Position numbers and translations under genes: made by a program. A stretch of 64,000 nucleotides of DNA from DATAXP01 sp963708675 (GTDB lineage: Bacteria > Planctomycetota > Planctomycetia > Pirellulales > PNKZ01): assembly GCA_963708675.1 (NCBI GenBank), contig CAVPTO010000003.1, positions 1,116,001-1,180,000 on the forward strand. The letters run 5' to 3'. Shown piece after piece: positions 25,976 through 34,480 of this stretch. The notes beneath the pieces were generated by a model. It searched no databases. It worked only from the letters and a program-made list of their open reading frames with translations, and was not told the DNA's origin. How positions within the stretch are numbered: the first letter of the stretch is position 1; each line of letters starts with the position of its first letter.

Positions 25976-27019
25976 GTGATTGAAAAGGTGGTCATTATCG
26001 GAAGTGGGCCGGCGTCGTGGTCGGCCGCTATTTACGCAGCTCGCGCTCAGCTCACGCCGCTGGTGTTCGAAGGCGCGATTACCGAGCAGAACCGGCTCAA
26101 CGGAACGCTGCCACTGGGACAGCTCGCGCTGACGACCGAGGTCGAAAACTATGCGGGCTTCCCGGTCGGCAACCTCGAAGGCTATCTCGACGACGCGATC
26201 GCAAAAGATCGCCGGCAGTTCATGGCCCCGCACCATCACAAGGGGGTCAGCGGTCCTGAGCTGATGGAGTTGATGCGGCAGCAGGCTTCGAATTTCGGCA
26301 CGCGCATCATCACCGAGGATGTCGTTAAGGTTGACCTGAAGAAGAAGCCGTTCGCTATCACGACCAGCGACGATCGCGAGACGAAAGCGCACACGATCAT
26401 TGTGGCTACCGGCGCCCGAGCGAATTACCTGGGCCTGCCAAGCGAAGAGGCCTACAAGAATCGTGGCGTGAGCGCATGCGCCGTGTGCGATGGCGCGTTG
26501 CCGCGCTTTCGCAACAAGCCGTTGGTCGTCGTTGGCGGCGGCGACTCGGCCGTCGAAGAAGCAACCTATTTAACGAAGTTCGCCAATTGCGTGTACATGG
26601 TCATTCGACGCGACGAGCTGCGGGCGTCGAAGATCATGGCCGAGCGTGCGAAGAGCAATCCGAAGATCGAGTTCGTGTGGAACAGCCAACTGGACGAGGT
26701 GCTCGGCGACGACAAGCAAGGCGTGACGGGCGTTCGCGTTCGTGGCACGACGAGCAAAAAGACGAACGACCTACCCGCCAGCGGCGTGTTTCTCGCCATC
26801 GGGCACACACCGAACGTCGCGTTCCTCGACGGGCAGCTTGAGTTGACGCCCAAGGGCTACATCAAGTTCGTCGAGCATTTCCGCACCAAGACCAGCGTGC
26901 CCGGCGTGTTTGCCGCCGGCGACGTGGCCGACGACTATTATCGCCAGGCGATCACCAGCGCCGGCACCGGTTGCATGGCCGCGCTCGACGCCGAGCGCTG
27001 GCTGGCGGAACACGAGTAA
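25976..27019 (+). CDS. trxB: thioredoxin-disulfide reductase
   Basis: A 347-residue FAD/NADPH oxidoreductase. The GTG at 25976 follows a GAGGA box and leads straight into the FAD-binding motif VVIIGSGPASWSAAIYAAR. Other landmarks: NYAGFPVGN, the redox CxxC in SACAVCDGALP (usual form CATCDG), the NADPH motif VVVGGGDSAVEEATYLTKF, IRRDELRAS, and GVFAAGDVADDYYRQAITSAGTGCMAALDAERWL. About 30 residues longer than the Escherichia coli enzyme owing to a loop with KDRRQFMAPHHHKGVSG near residues 80-95. Thioredoxin itself is not in the window. Confidence 0.93.
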   Translation: MIEKVVIIGSGPASWSAAIYAARAQLTPLVFEGAITEQNRLNGTLPLGQLALTTEVENYAGFPVGNLEGYLDDAIAKDRRQFMAPHHHKGVSGPELMELMRQQASNFGTRIITEDVVKVDLKKKPFAITTSDDRETKAHTIIVATGARANYLGLPSEEAYKNRGVSACAVCDGALPRFRNKPLVVVGGGDSAVEEATYLTKFANCVYMVIRRDELRASKIMAERAKSNPKIEFVWNSQLDEVLGDDKQGVTGVRVRGTTSKKTNDLPASGVFLAIGHTPNVAFLDGQLELTPKGYIKFVEHFRTKTSVPGVFAAGDVADDYYRQAITSAGTGCMAALDAERWLAEHE

Positions 27020-27071
27020 GACCGTTCGTCAGTTGCATGACGGCACGCATCGCGTGCAAGCACGTCGGCTA

Positions 27072-27214
27072 CTGATCCTCAGAAAACAAAGTTAATCGCG
27101 ATCATGCTATCCATCATCGCTTACGGTTTCGCGCGTACCGCCCGTGAGACGCGCGAAACCGCAAGCGGTGATACTACGCGTATGCCCTGGTTCACGCGAT
27201 TTTCTGAGGATCAA
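27072..27214. mobile_element. MITE copy A, 143 bp, TA-flanked, upstream of asnS
   Basis: Perfect 14-bp terminal inverted repeats, TGATCCTCAGAAAA (27073-27086) and its complement (27200-27213), enclose a large internal hairpin (27113-27136 with 27149-27172). TA sits on both sides (27070-27071, 27215-27216), the target duplication used by IS630/mariner-type elements. It is about 91% identical to copy B at 54226-54368 (I count 13 differences) and exactly the same length. No coding capacity. The right end is 18 bases before the asnS ATG. Confidence 0.85.
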
Positions 27215-27232
27215 TAAACGAAGGAAAATGAC

Positions 27233-28623
27233 ATGGAAGTGATTTCGGTTCTACAGGCCCGGGATGCGGCGAGCGCGGGCGCGAGGTGCGGCTGCGCGGC
27301 TGGATTCGCACGCGGCGCGACAGTAAAGGCGGCTTCAGCTTTTTGGAGATCAACGACGGCAGTTGCCTCGGCAACCTGCAGGTCGTCGCCGACGGCAAGC
27401 TCGCGAACTACGAAAGCGAAATCAAAAAACTCGGCACCGGCGCGAGCGTGACGGTCGAGGGGTTGCTCAAGGCATCGCCGGCGAAGGGGCAAGCGACCGA
27501 GTTGCAAGCCGCGTTTGTCGAAGTGCACGGATTCGCCGATCCTGACACCTATGTGCTGCAAAAGAAGCAGCACTCGTTCGAATTCCTGCGGACGATCGCC
27601 CATCTACGTCCGCGAACAAACACGTTCGGAGCGATCGCGCGCATCCGCAATCAGGTCTGCCGATCGATTCACGACTTCTTCCAGGAGCGTGGTTTCTTCT
27701 ATATCCATCCGCCGATCATCACGGCCAGCGATTGCGAAGGCGCGGGCGAGATGTTCAAGGTCACGACGATGGACCTGGCGAAGGTGCCGAAGGTTGAGGG
27801 CAAGGTCGATTTCACGCAAGACTTCTTCAACAAACCGGCATATCTGACGGTCAGCGGCCAACTGCAGGCCGAGATCTTCGCGTGCTCACTGGGTAAGGTC
27901 TACACGTTCGGGCCGACGTTTCGCGCCGAGAACTCGAACACCTCGCGACATCTCGCCGAGTTCTGGATGGTCGAACCTGAGATGGCGTTCTTCGATCTGA
28001 AAGACAACATGGATCTGGCCGAGGCCTTCCTGAAACGGATCTTCGGCGACGTCCTCGCGAAGTGCCAGGAAGACCTCGAGCTGTTCAACTCGCGCATCGA
28101 CGACACGGTCATCAAAACACTCGAGTCGATCGTGGGCAGCGAGTTCGTTCGCGTGTCGTACACCGAGGCGGTCGCGGCACTCGAAACCTCGGGACAGCAG
28201 TTCGAGTACCCAGTCGCCTGGGGGCGCGACCTTCAGGCCGAGCATGAACGCTGGCTGACCGAGAAAAAGTTCGGACGCCCGACGATTCTTTACGACTACC
28301 CGCGGACGCTCAAGCCGTTCTACATGCGCGTCAACGACGACGGGAAGACGGTGCGGGCGATGGACATCCTCGTGCCGAAAGTCGGCGAGATTATCGGCGG
28401 CAGTCAGCGCGAGGAACGGCTCGACGTGCTTGAGACTCGCATGGCGGAGCAGGGGCTGAACCCGGCCGATTACTGGTGGTACGTCGACCTGCGACGTTAC
28501 GGAACGGTGCCACATTCGGGGTTTGGGTTGGGGCTGGAGCGGGTGATACAATTCATCACGGGCATGACGAACATCCGCGACGTGATACCCTTCCCACGCA
28601 CACCCGGCAGTGCTGAATTTTAA
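27233..28623 (+). CDS. asnS: asparaginyl-tRNA synthetase, frame broken near the N-terminus
   Basis: A class II synthetase charging tRNA-Asn. From 27286 the frame is intact and typical: OB-fold LRGWIRTRRDSKGGFSFLEINDGS, then GFFYIHPPIITASDCEGAGEMF, motif 2 FGPTFRAENSNTSRHLAEFWMVEPEM, and motif 3 GFGLGLERVIQFITGMTNIRDVIPFPRTPG. The natural start, an ATG at 27233 nine bases after AAGGAA, gives MEVISVLQARDAASAG in another frame. One missing base near 27270-27285 (GCGCGGGCGCGAGG) would join them. As the enzyme is normally essential, a sequence error is the simplest explanation; a GTG start at 27286 would remove about 17 residues. Confidence 0.92.
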
Positions 28624-28642
28624 CCGCCGAGTTCTAACCCCC

Positions 28643-30184
28643 ATGAAGACTTCGCTCACTGCGATCGCGCTGGTTTGCATGAGCGCGACGCTCGCCCGCG
28701 CGGCCGATCGGCCCAATGTTTTGTTCATCATGGCCGATCAGCATCGGCACGATTGCATCGGCGCCGCTGGCAACTCAATCATCCGCACGCCGTCGCTCGA
28801 CAAGCTGGCTGCAGGCTCGGCGATGTTCACACACGCGTTCGTGCAAGCGCCGGTGTGCGTGCCATCGCGCGCGAGTTTTTTCACCGGCCGGTATCCGCAC
28901 TCGCACAAGAACCGTGTCAATTACACGCCGATCGCCCAAAGCGAACGGTTGATGCCCGCCATCTTTCGTTCGGCCGGATATGCGACGGCGCTCGTCGGCA
29001 AGACGCACATCTTCTACGAATACCCGCCCACGACCGACGCAGCGCGCGACACCGGGTTCGACATCGTTGAACTGCACGACGGCGTCCCCGACACCGACCG
29101 CTACTCTGCCTACGCGGCATGGCGAAACCAAAACGATCCGACCGCGGCGACAGCGAAGAACTATCGCATGTATGCGAAGAACGTCGAGCCGGGCAAGAAC
29201 CCGTTTCGCGCGGTCATCGAAGACGCGTACACCGACACGACGTGGGTGGGTGAAACCACGCGGCGACACATGCAAGCGATGGCTGCCGACGATCGGCCGT
29301 TCTTTATCTTTTGCTCGTTTTGGAAGCCGCATTCACCCTACGAAGTGCCGGTGCCGTACGACCGCATGTACGACGACGTGCAGATTCCGCTCCCCGAGCG
29401 TGTGACGCTCGACGACATTCGCAAGCTCCCCGAGCCGCTGCAGAAACTCATCCTGCGTGGCAAGCCCGAGTACGAAACGAGCCGCGAAGAGCTCGAATGG
29501 ATCTACCGCAGTTACTACGCATCGGTCAGCCACGTCGATCGCGAGATCGGTCGCATCCTCGATCTGCTCGAAAAGCTCGGCAAGGCCGACGACACGATCA
29601 TCGTCTACAGCTCTGACCACGGCGATCAACTTCTTGAGCATGGCCTGCAAGGAAAGAACACGTTCTTCGAGGCGTCGGTCCGCGTGCCGCTGATGTTCCG
29701 GTACAAAGGCAAATTCAAGGCGGCTCATCACGACGATCTGGTCGAAGCCGTCGACGTGCTGCCGACGTTGCTCGAGGCGTGTCGCATCGAAACACCGAAG
29801 GGCGTGCAGGGGCAAAGCCTGGTGCCTCTCATCGGAACGAGCGATCGCAAGTACGAGCCGCGCGAGGCCGTATTCAGTGAGAACGTCATTCCCGAAGTGA
29901 TCACCGCCGGCCGTACCGACATGCCGTACGTGAAAGGCGAAGGCGTCGCGGGCATTCGGCATCCCGACGCGAAGATGGTTCGCACGAAACGGTGGAAGTT
30001 TAACTGGTACGGCAACGGCCAGTTGGAACTCTACGATCTGCGGGACGATCCGGGTGAGAACACGAATCTGGCGTATGAGTCTGCGCACGCGCCGGTGGTT
30101 GCGGAGATGAAAGATCGACTGCTACGGTTTCTCGTCGTCGCGGATGAGGAAGATCAGATCGCGCCGCGATGGTGGCGGCCGTGA
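28643..30184 (+). CDS. secreted sulfatase
   Basis: A 513-residue arylsulfatase-family enzyme with a signal peptide (MKTSLTAIALVCMSATLARA). The metal site RPNVLFIMADQHRHDCIG and the sulfatase signature CVPSRASFFTGRYPHSH are clear. Cys72 is the residue expected to become formylglycine. Further landmarks: TALVGKTHI, the metal ligands in YSSDHGDQLLEHGLQGKNTFFEASVRVPLM, and a C-terminal ELYDLRDDPGENTNLAYE. Planctomycetes use many such enzymes on sulfated polysaccharides; the substrate here is unknown. No formylglycine-generating enzyme lies nearby. Confidence 0.93.
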   Translation: MKTSLTAIALVCMSATLARAADRPNVLFIMADQHRHDCIGAAGNSIIRTPSLDKLAAGSAMFTHAFVQAPVCVPSRASFFTGRYPHSHKNRVNYTPIAQSERLMPAIFRSAGYATALVGKTHIFYEYPPTTDAARDTGFDIVELHDGVPDTDRYSAYAAWRNQNDPTAATAKNYRMYAKNVEPGKNPFRAVIEDAYTDTTWVGETTRRHMQAMAADDRPFFIFCSFWKPHSPYEVPVPYDRMYDDVQIPLPERVTLDDIRKLPEPLQKLILRGKPEYETSREELEWIYRSYYASVSHVDREIGRILDLLEKLGKADDTIIVYSSDHGDQLLEHGLQGKNTFFEASVRVPLMFRYKGKFKAAHHDDLVEAVDVLPTLLEACRIETPKGVQGQSLVPLIGTSDRKYEPREAVFSENVIPEVITAGRTDMPYVKGEGVAGIRHPDAKMVRTKRWKFNWYGNGQLELYDLRDDPGENTNLAYESAHAPVVAEMKDRLLRFLVVADEEDQIAPRWWRP

Positions 30185-30199
30185 GCGACGTTTAGAAAC

Positions 30200-30245
30200 G
30201 CGCGAAACCGCAAGCGGTGTCGCATCGCCGCTTGCGGTTTCGCGC
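30200..30245. repeat. complete hairpin form of the dispersed GCTTGCGGTTTCGCGC repeat
   Basis: GCGCGAAACCGCAAGCGG and CCGCTTGCGGTTTCGCGC form a perfect 18-bp stem with a 10-base loop between the convergent ends of the sulfatase and lutC. The right arm is followed by TTTCT, so it may double as a bidirectional terminator. Confidence 0.85.
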
Positions 30246-30267
30246 TTTCTCGATGATTGCCCGGCGA

Positions 30268-30951
30268 TCACGGTCCGGCGATCACGATGACATGCCAATG
30301 CCCTGGGCCGTGAACGCCCGTCGTCAGGCGCAGTTCCAGGTCGCCGGTCTTGCTGGGGCCGGTGATGAAGGTGACGTTGCTGGCGATGTTCGTAGCCCCA
30401 TTTGCGTCGAGCTTCGCGAAGACATCGAACAGGTCGTTGACGATTTGCGAGCGCTCGACGATCGCAATATGCACCGGCGGCAGAAGGCTCGCCAGTCGCG
30501 GAGTGGTCGGACTAGAGCAAACGGCAATCGATCCGGTTTCGGCGACCGCAAAATCTGCGCTCGTGATGCCGATGTCGGCCGCGAACATCTGACGACGTTG
30601 TTCTTCTTGCGGAAGAGGCGACAATGAATCGTAGTTGAGCGTTGCGATGTTCGAAGCACTCAATACTTCGCCAAGCTGCAAGCGTTCAAGTAATGGATGT
30701 TGCCAACAGAGCGCCGAACGCGGCTTGTAGTGCGTGAGCAGGTCGCGCAGGGCCGCGAGCGCTTGCTCGTCGTTGTCGACGCGTTGCGCCTGCCCGCCGA
30801 CGGTGTTGATCTCAGCCACGAAACGCGCGATGGGGTCGTCCCCCGCGCCTTGGTAACCGTAATTCTGCACGCGAGGATCGACGTGTACGCGATACGCGCG
30901 CCCCTGATGTGCCGCCTCGCGCACCTTGGCAAGAAATGCATCGCGATTCAT
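30268..30951 (-). CDS. lutC: LutC/YkgG family protein
   Basis: A 227-residue protein of the LUD family. Typical segments are GITSADFAVAETGSIAVCSSPTTPRLASLLPPVHIAIVERSQIV and NVTFITGPSKTGDLELRLTTGVHGPG. LutC works with LutA and LutB in the iron-sulfur L-lactate oxidation complex of Bacillus. Its ATG overlaps the lutB stop (ATGA), so the two are coupled. No lutA is next to it in the window. Confidence 0.88.
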   Translation of the reverse strand: MNRDAFLAKVREAAHQGRAYRVHVDPRVQNYGYQGAGDDPIARFVAEINTVGGQAQRVDNDEQALAALRDLLTHYKPRSALCWQHPLLERLQLGEVLSASNIATLNYDSLSPLPQEEQRRQMFAADIGITSADFAVAETGSIAVCSSPTTPRLASLLPPVHIAIVERSQIVNDLFDVFAKLDANGATNIASNVTFITGPSKTGDLELRLTTGVHGPGHWHVIVIAGP

Positions 30952-32385
30952 ATCTTGCCCTCGCTGTCCCACCAATCGCGAAAGCGCTCGGAAGCCGGGG
31001 CCGGGAAATCGCGCGACGACGTCCAACCGTTGAGTTGGCCGGGCAATCGTCGCAGCCAACGACTCGGCGTCATGCGCCCAACGACACGCGTCGCGAACCA
31101 GGTCGCCAGGCGATACAGCCGCGGGCGTCGCATCGTCCATGCCCAGCTGCGATACGCGAGCGATTCGAGCCGGCCGCTGGTCGCAGGTTGATGGTGCAGT
31201 TGATCGCGGAGTTGAATCAGCAGCTCGGGAATCGCAATCTTCACGGGGCACGCTGCCTGGCAGGCGCCGCACAAACTCGATGCGTGTGGTAGATGCCGAT
31301 TGGCCGTCAGACCGTCGTACAGCGGCGTGAGCACCGCGCCGATCGGCCCCGAATAGACGCCGCCGTAGGCGTGGCCGCCGACGTTGCGATAAATCGGACA
31401 TGCATTGAGGCACGCCCCGCAACGAATGCAGAACAAGCTCTCGCGCAGCGGGCCGCCGAGAATCCGCGATCGGCCGTTATCAAGAATGACGAGATGGAAC
31501 TCGTCCGCCCCGTCGAGCTCACCCGGTTGTCGCGGCCCGGTGATCATCGACGTGTAGATCGACATTTTTTGGCCGGTGGCCGCGCGGGCAAGCACCTTCA
31601 GAAAGACGGGCAGATCGGCCAGCTTCGGGATCACCTTCTCCATACCCATGATGGCGATATGCACTCGCGGCAGGCTTGTCGTCAGGCGGGCATTGCCTTC
31701 GTTGGAGATGATGACGACGGTGCCGGTTTCGGCCACGGCGAAGTTTGCGCCTGAAATGCCTACCTCAGCGGCGGCGAATCCGGCGCAAACGCTCGCGAGC
31801 ATAGTGGGCCAGGTCCTCGGCGACGGCGGGGAGTTCGCGTCCTGCATCGCGGCTGAGGATCTCTTGCGCATCCTCGACGCGCAGGTGCATCGCCGGCGCG
31901 ACGATGTGCGACGGTCGATGGCCGGCGAGTTGGATCATGAACTCGCCGAAGTCGGTTTCAATCACTTCGATGCCTGCCGCCTCGAGCGCGGGATTCAGAT
32001 GAATCTCTTCGCTCGTCATCGTTTTCGACTTCACGACTCGCGTGGCGCCGGCAGCGCGAATGATGCCGAGAATTGCCTCGCGCGCTTCCGCGCCGTCAGC
32101 GGCGTAATGCACGTGTCCGCCACGGCGGGTGATGCTGTCGTCGAGGGTTGCCAGGTGCACGTCGAGCTCGGCGAGTGTGGCGTCCTTGATTGCGCAAGCG
32201 CGCTGCCGCATCAGGTCGCTGTGAGGCAGCGCTGCGTAGGCATCGCGATTGCGCTGCCCCATCGTGTCGCCGAGGTTCATCAACGCCAGTTGCAGATTGG
32301 CGTCGGCCAGCGCTTCGCCGCTTGCGGTGAGAAACTCGTGATGCTCGTGACGCGCGTAGTCGGTGCTGCTCAAACGAGCCCTCAC
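30948..32385 (-). CDS. lutB: LutB-type iron-sulfur LUD protein, one internal frameshift
   Basis: The first half (GTG at 32385 or TTG at 32373) reads MNLGDTMGQRNRDAYAALP, ATRVVKSKTMTSEEIHLN and FMIQLAGHRPSHIVAPAMHL. The second half, in the next frame, gives VGISGANFAVAETGTVVIISNEGNARL and two 4Fe-4S ferredoxin motifs, CIRCGACLNACP and CGACQAACPVKIAIPELL. Joined, they have the normal LutB length of about 475 residues. The break is near 31775-31800, in a CGCC-rich stretch, and one skipped base restores the frame. The GTG overlaps the stop of the small membrane gene. A sequencing error is likely; a decayed gene is the alternative. Confidence 0.85.
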
Positions 32386-32696
32386 GTTTTGAACGGAAAC
32401 AGTGCGGCCGACCACGCCACCATCACCACAAGCGCCGCGAAGGCCAGCACGCCGATCGGGGGCGGCACACGACGCAATTTCCACACGACTGGCAGCAGCA
32501 CGACCGACGCCGTCGCCGCTATCAACGCCCCGAAAAGCATGAACCCCGCCAGCACTGGAAGCAGTTCGACGGTCTCGAACCAGCGGCCCAATAACCTCGC
32601 GACGGCAGCTACAACCTCGCATGAGAATGCCGTTAAAACGCTTAGCATCCACATGATCGTTACTGAGTCGGCCGCCCGCGTCTCGCCCGTAGACAT
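32382..32696 (-). CDS. small membrane protein of unknown function
   Basis: 104 residues starting at an ATG at 32696, with about three hydrophobic segments: IMWMLSVLTAFSCEVVAAVA, VLAGFMLFGALIAATASVVLLP and IGVLAFAALVVMVAWSAAL. No known motif. It is the first gene of the lut group and its stop overlaps the lutB GTG by four bases (GTGA), so it is probably part of the same operon. Confidence 0.65.
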   Translation of the reverse strand: MSTGETRAADSVTIMWMLSVLTAFSCEVVAAVARLLGRWFETVELLPVLAGFMLFGALIAATASVVLLPVVWKLRRVPPPIGVLAFAALVVMVAWSAALFPFKT

Positions 32697-32879
32697 GCTA
32701 GAATTGTCCCTGAAACGAAATTCCTCGTCGAGTCGCCAGTCTGGCGCGAGCATTGCTCTTGGGTTCGGGGCCGGGTCGGGTTGGCTGATTGATTTCCCCT
32801 GGGCGTTTTCTACCATGGTAGGGAGCATCGCGGGTCGGAAGGAATCGCTCGAAAACCATTGCATCAAGGGAACAGCATC

Positions 32880-33407
32880 ATGAATTTGCGAATTGCTCTT
32901 GGCAGCGTGATCACCGTTGCCGCTCTGACTTCGGTGGCTGCCGCACAGTGTGCGTGCAACACACCGTCTGTCGCGGCCTACGCGCCTGTGACTTCGTATT
33001 ACGCTCCCGCAGCTCCGATCACCACCACCTACTATGCACCGGCGGCTCCGGTGACGACGGCTTACTACGCACCGACGACTGTCTGCTCGGCCGGTGGATG
33101 CTCAACCTGCGCGGCGCCGTGCTCAACGTGCCCGACGGGCGGCTGCGCACCGGCCCCCGCGGTGACCTACTCGCCAGTGACGGCATACACTCCCGTGACC
33201 ACGTACACACCGGTCACCACCTATCGCCCGGTTGTCGCCTATCCACCGGTAACGACCTACTACGCACCGGCCTCGGTCGTCGCGTATAGCCCGGTGGTTG
33301 CCTACGCGCCCGTGGCGACGACGACCGTCGTGCCCGGCGTGTGGGTCGGCCCGCGTTACATTCCTGGCGAGCCGGTTCGCAACGCGTTGCGTGCGGTCAT
33401 TCGTTAG
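32880..33407 (+). CDS. exported low-complexity Tyr/Pro/Val repeat protein
   Basis: 175 residues with a signal peptide (MNLRIALGSVITVAALTSVA, cut before QCACN). The ATG has an AGGGAA box. The mature protein is built of short repeats of the type Y-x-P-V-T-x-Y (TYTPVTTYTPVTTYRPVVAY, then more), split by a Cys-rich block CSTCAAPCSTCPTGGC. It ends with VPGVWVGPRYIPGEPV. Such composition suggests an extracellular or cell-wall fibre or coat protein, perhaps disulfide-linked. This is inference; I do not recognise a family. Confidence 0.7.
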   Translation: MNLRIALGSVITVAALTSVAAAQCACNTPSVAAYAPVTSYYAPAAPITTTYYAPAAPVTTAYYAPTTVCSAGGCSTCAAPCSTCPTGGCAPAPAVTYSPVTAYTPVTTYTPVTTYRPVVAYPPVTTYYAPASVVAYSPVVAYAPVATTTVVPGVWVGPRYIPGEPVRNALRAVIR

Positions 33408-33449
33408 ACCGAACCAACCGGAAGCGCCGAGCGTAATACATAACGGACT

Positions 33450-33710
33450 ATGTTCGAGCGCGTGCCAAAACCTGTGAAGGTCGTGCTGGGCTCACTTCTC
33501 GTGGGCGTCGGCGTGATCGGCCTGTTGGTGCCGATCATGCCCGGCTGGGCGTTGATCATTCCCGGTGCGCTGCTGTTAGGATTCGATGTCGCCGTCATCG
33601 CCCGCTATCTGAAACATAGCGAGAAGCGATGGCCTCGCTGGCGGCCGTGGAGTGAGAAGCTCCGGGGCATGTTGCCAGCCGAGAAGACGGAATCTTCAGA
33701 GCGTGTCTGA
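33450..33710 (+). CDS. small PGPGW-type membrane protein
   Basis: 86 residues with one long or two short membrane segments (VKVVLGSLLVGVGVIGLLVPIMPGWALIIPGALLLGF). The motif P-I-M-P-G-W in a hydrophobic stretch resembles the PGPGW family of small transmembrane proteins, whose function is unknown to me. The C-terminus is basic and probably cytoplasmic. Confidence 0.65.
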   Translation: MFERVPKPVKVVLGSLLVGVGVIGLLVPIMPGWALIIPGALLLGFDVAVIARYLKHSEKRWPRWRPWSEKLRGMLPAEKTESSERV

Positions 33711-33830
33711 GCGGTAGAGACGATCGCGGTGCCGTGATGCTAGACCGCGGGTATTGGCCGTGGTAGCCTCAGAAACGTTCGTCCCGCCGCGCTCGAGCGC
33801 GCCATCTATCCTTCCAGGAGTTCGCACACT

Positions 33831-34364
33831 ATGCGACGCATCGTTTCGTTGGCCGCGCTGGTCGCGGTTCTCGGCATGTCGGCAAATGTCTTCGCCGCGG
33901 AGTTGAAAGTTGGTGACATGGCCCCCAACTTTTCGCTGAAGGGCAGCGACGGCAAGACCTACAACCTTAGCGACTTCAAAGGCAAAGAAGCCGTCGTCAT
34001 CGCCTGGTTCCCGAAGGCTTTCACCGGCGGCTGCACGGCCGAATGCAAGAACATGGCGGCCGAAGGAGCCAAGCTGAAGTCGTTCAAAGTGGCGTACTTC
34101 ACAGCCAGCGTCGACGATGAAAAGCTGAATGCCGATTTTGCGAAGTCGCTCAGCCTCAACTATCCGATCCTCAGCGACCCTAGCCGTAAGACGGCCGAAG
34201 CCTACGGCTTGCTGAAGGCTCCGGGAGGCGTGACGAATCGCTACACCGTGTACGTCGGTAAGGACGGTAAGATTCTGATGATCGACAAAGAGGTGAAACC
34301 GGCCAGCACCGTGACCGACATCGTCGCCAACCTGGAAAAGCTGGGCGTCGAGAAGAAGTCGTAA
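33831..34364 (+). CDS. exported peroxiredoxin (AhpC/TSA-BCP type)
   Basis: A 177-residue thiol peroxidase with a Sec signal peptide (cut near VFAAEL), so it acts outside the cytoplasm. The active-site segment PKAFTGGCTAEC carries the P-x-x-x-T-x-x-C signature, with peroxidatic Cys68 and a possible resolving Cys72, as in BCP enzymes. SLSLNYPILSDPSRKTAEAYG and a TNRYTVYVGKDGKIL strand complete the thioredoxin fold. An AGGAG box precedes the ATG. Its reductant is not evident. Confidence 0.9.
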   Translation: MRRIVSLAALVAVLGMSANVFAAELKVGDMAPNFSLKGSDGKTYNLSDFKGKEAVVIAWFPKAFTGGCTAECKNMAAEGAKLKSFKVAYFTASVDDEKLNADFAKSLSLNYPILSDPSRKTAEAYGLLKAPGGVTNRYTVYVGKDGKILMIDKEVKPASTVTDIVANLEKLGVEKKS

Positions 34365-34387
34365 GCCATCTGCTTCCTTTGCGGAAT

Positions 34388-34480
34388 GAATAACCGCAGA
34401 GGGCGCGGAGAACGCAGAGAGAAGACAGGACTTTTTGCTCCTCGTTTTCTCTGCGACCTCCGCGTTCTCTGCGGTTTATT
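34388..34480. repeat. empty inverted repeat of the GxxExxY-cassette type
   Basis: Left arm 34388-34420 and right arm 34448-34480, both rich in CCGCAGAG and CGCAGAGA, pair with few mismatches around a short loop. The arms resemble those that enclose the GxxExxY gene at 7369-7861 but here there is no gene between them. The right arm overlaps the stop codon of ligA. Confidence 0.75.

Noticed and set aside
30200..30245. Hairpin as a simple rho-independent terminator
   Set aside because: Its arms recur at several other intergenic sites and in the MITEs, so a dispersed repeat is the better primary label, even if it also ends transcription.
31576..32883. Plus-strand frame of 435 codons
   Set aside because: Antisense to lutB and the small membrane gene; Ser/Thr/Ala-rich shadow composition in its second half.
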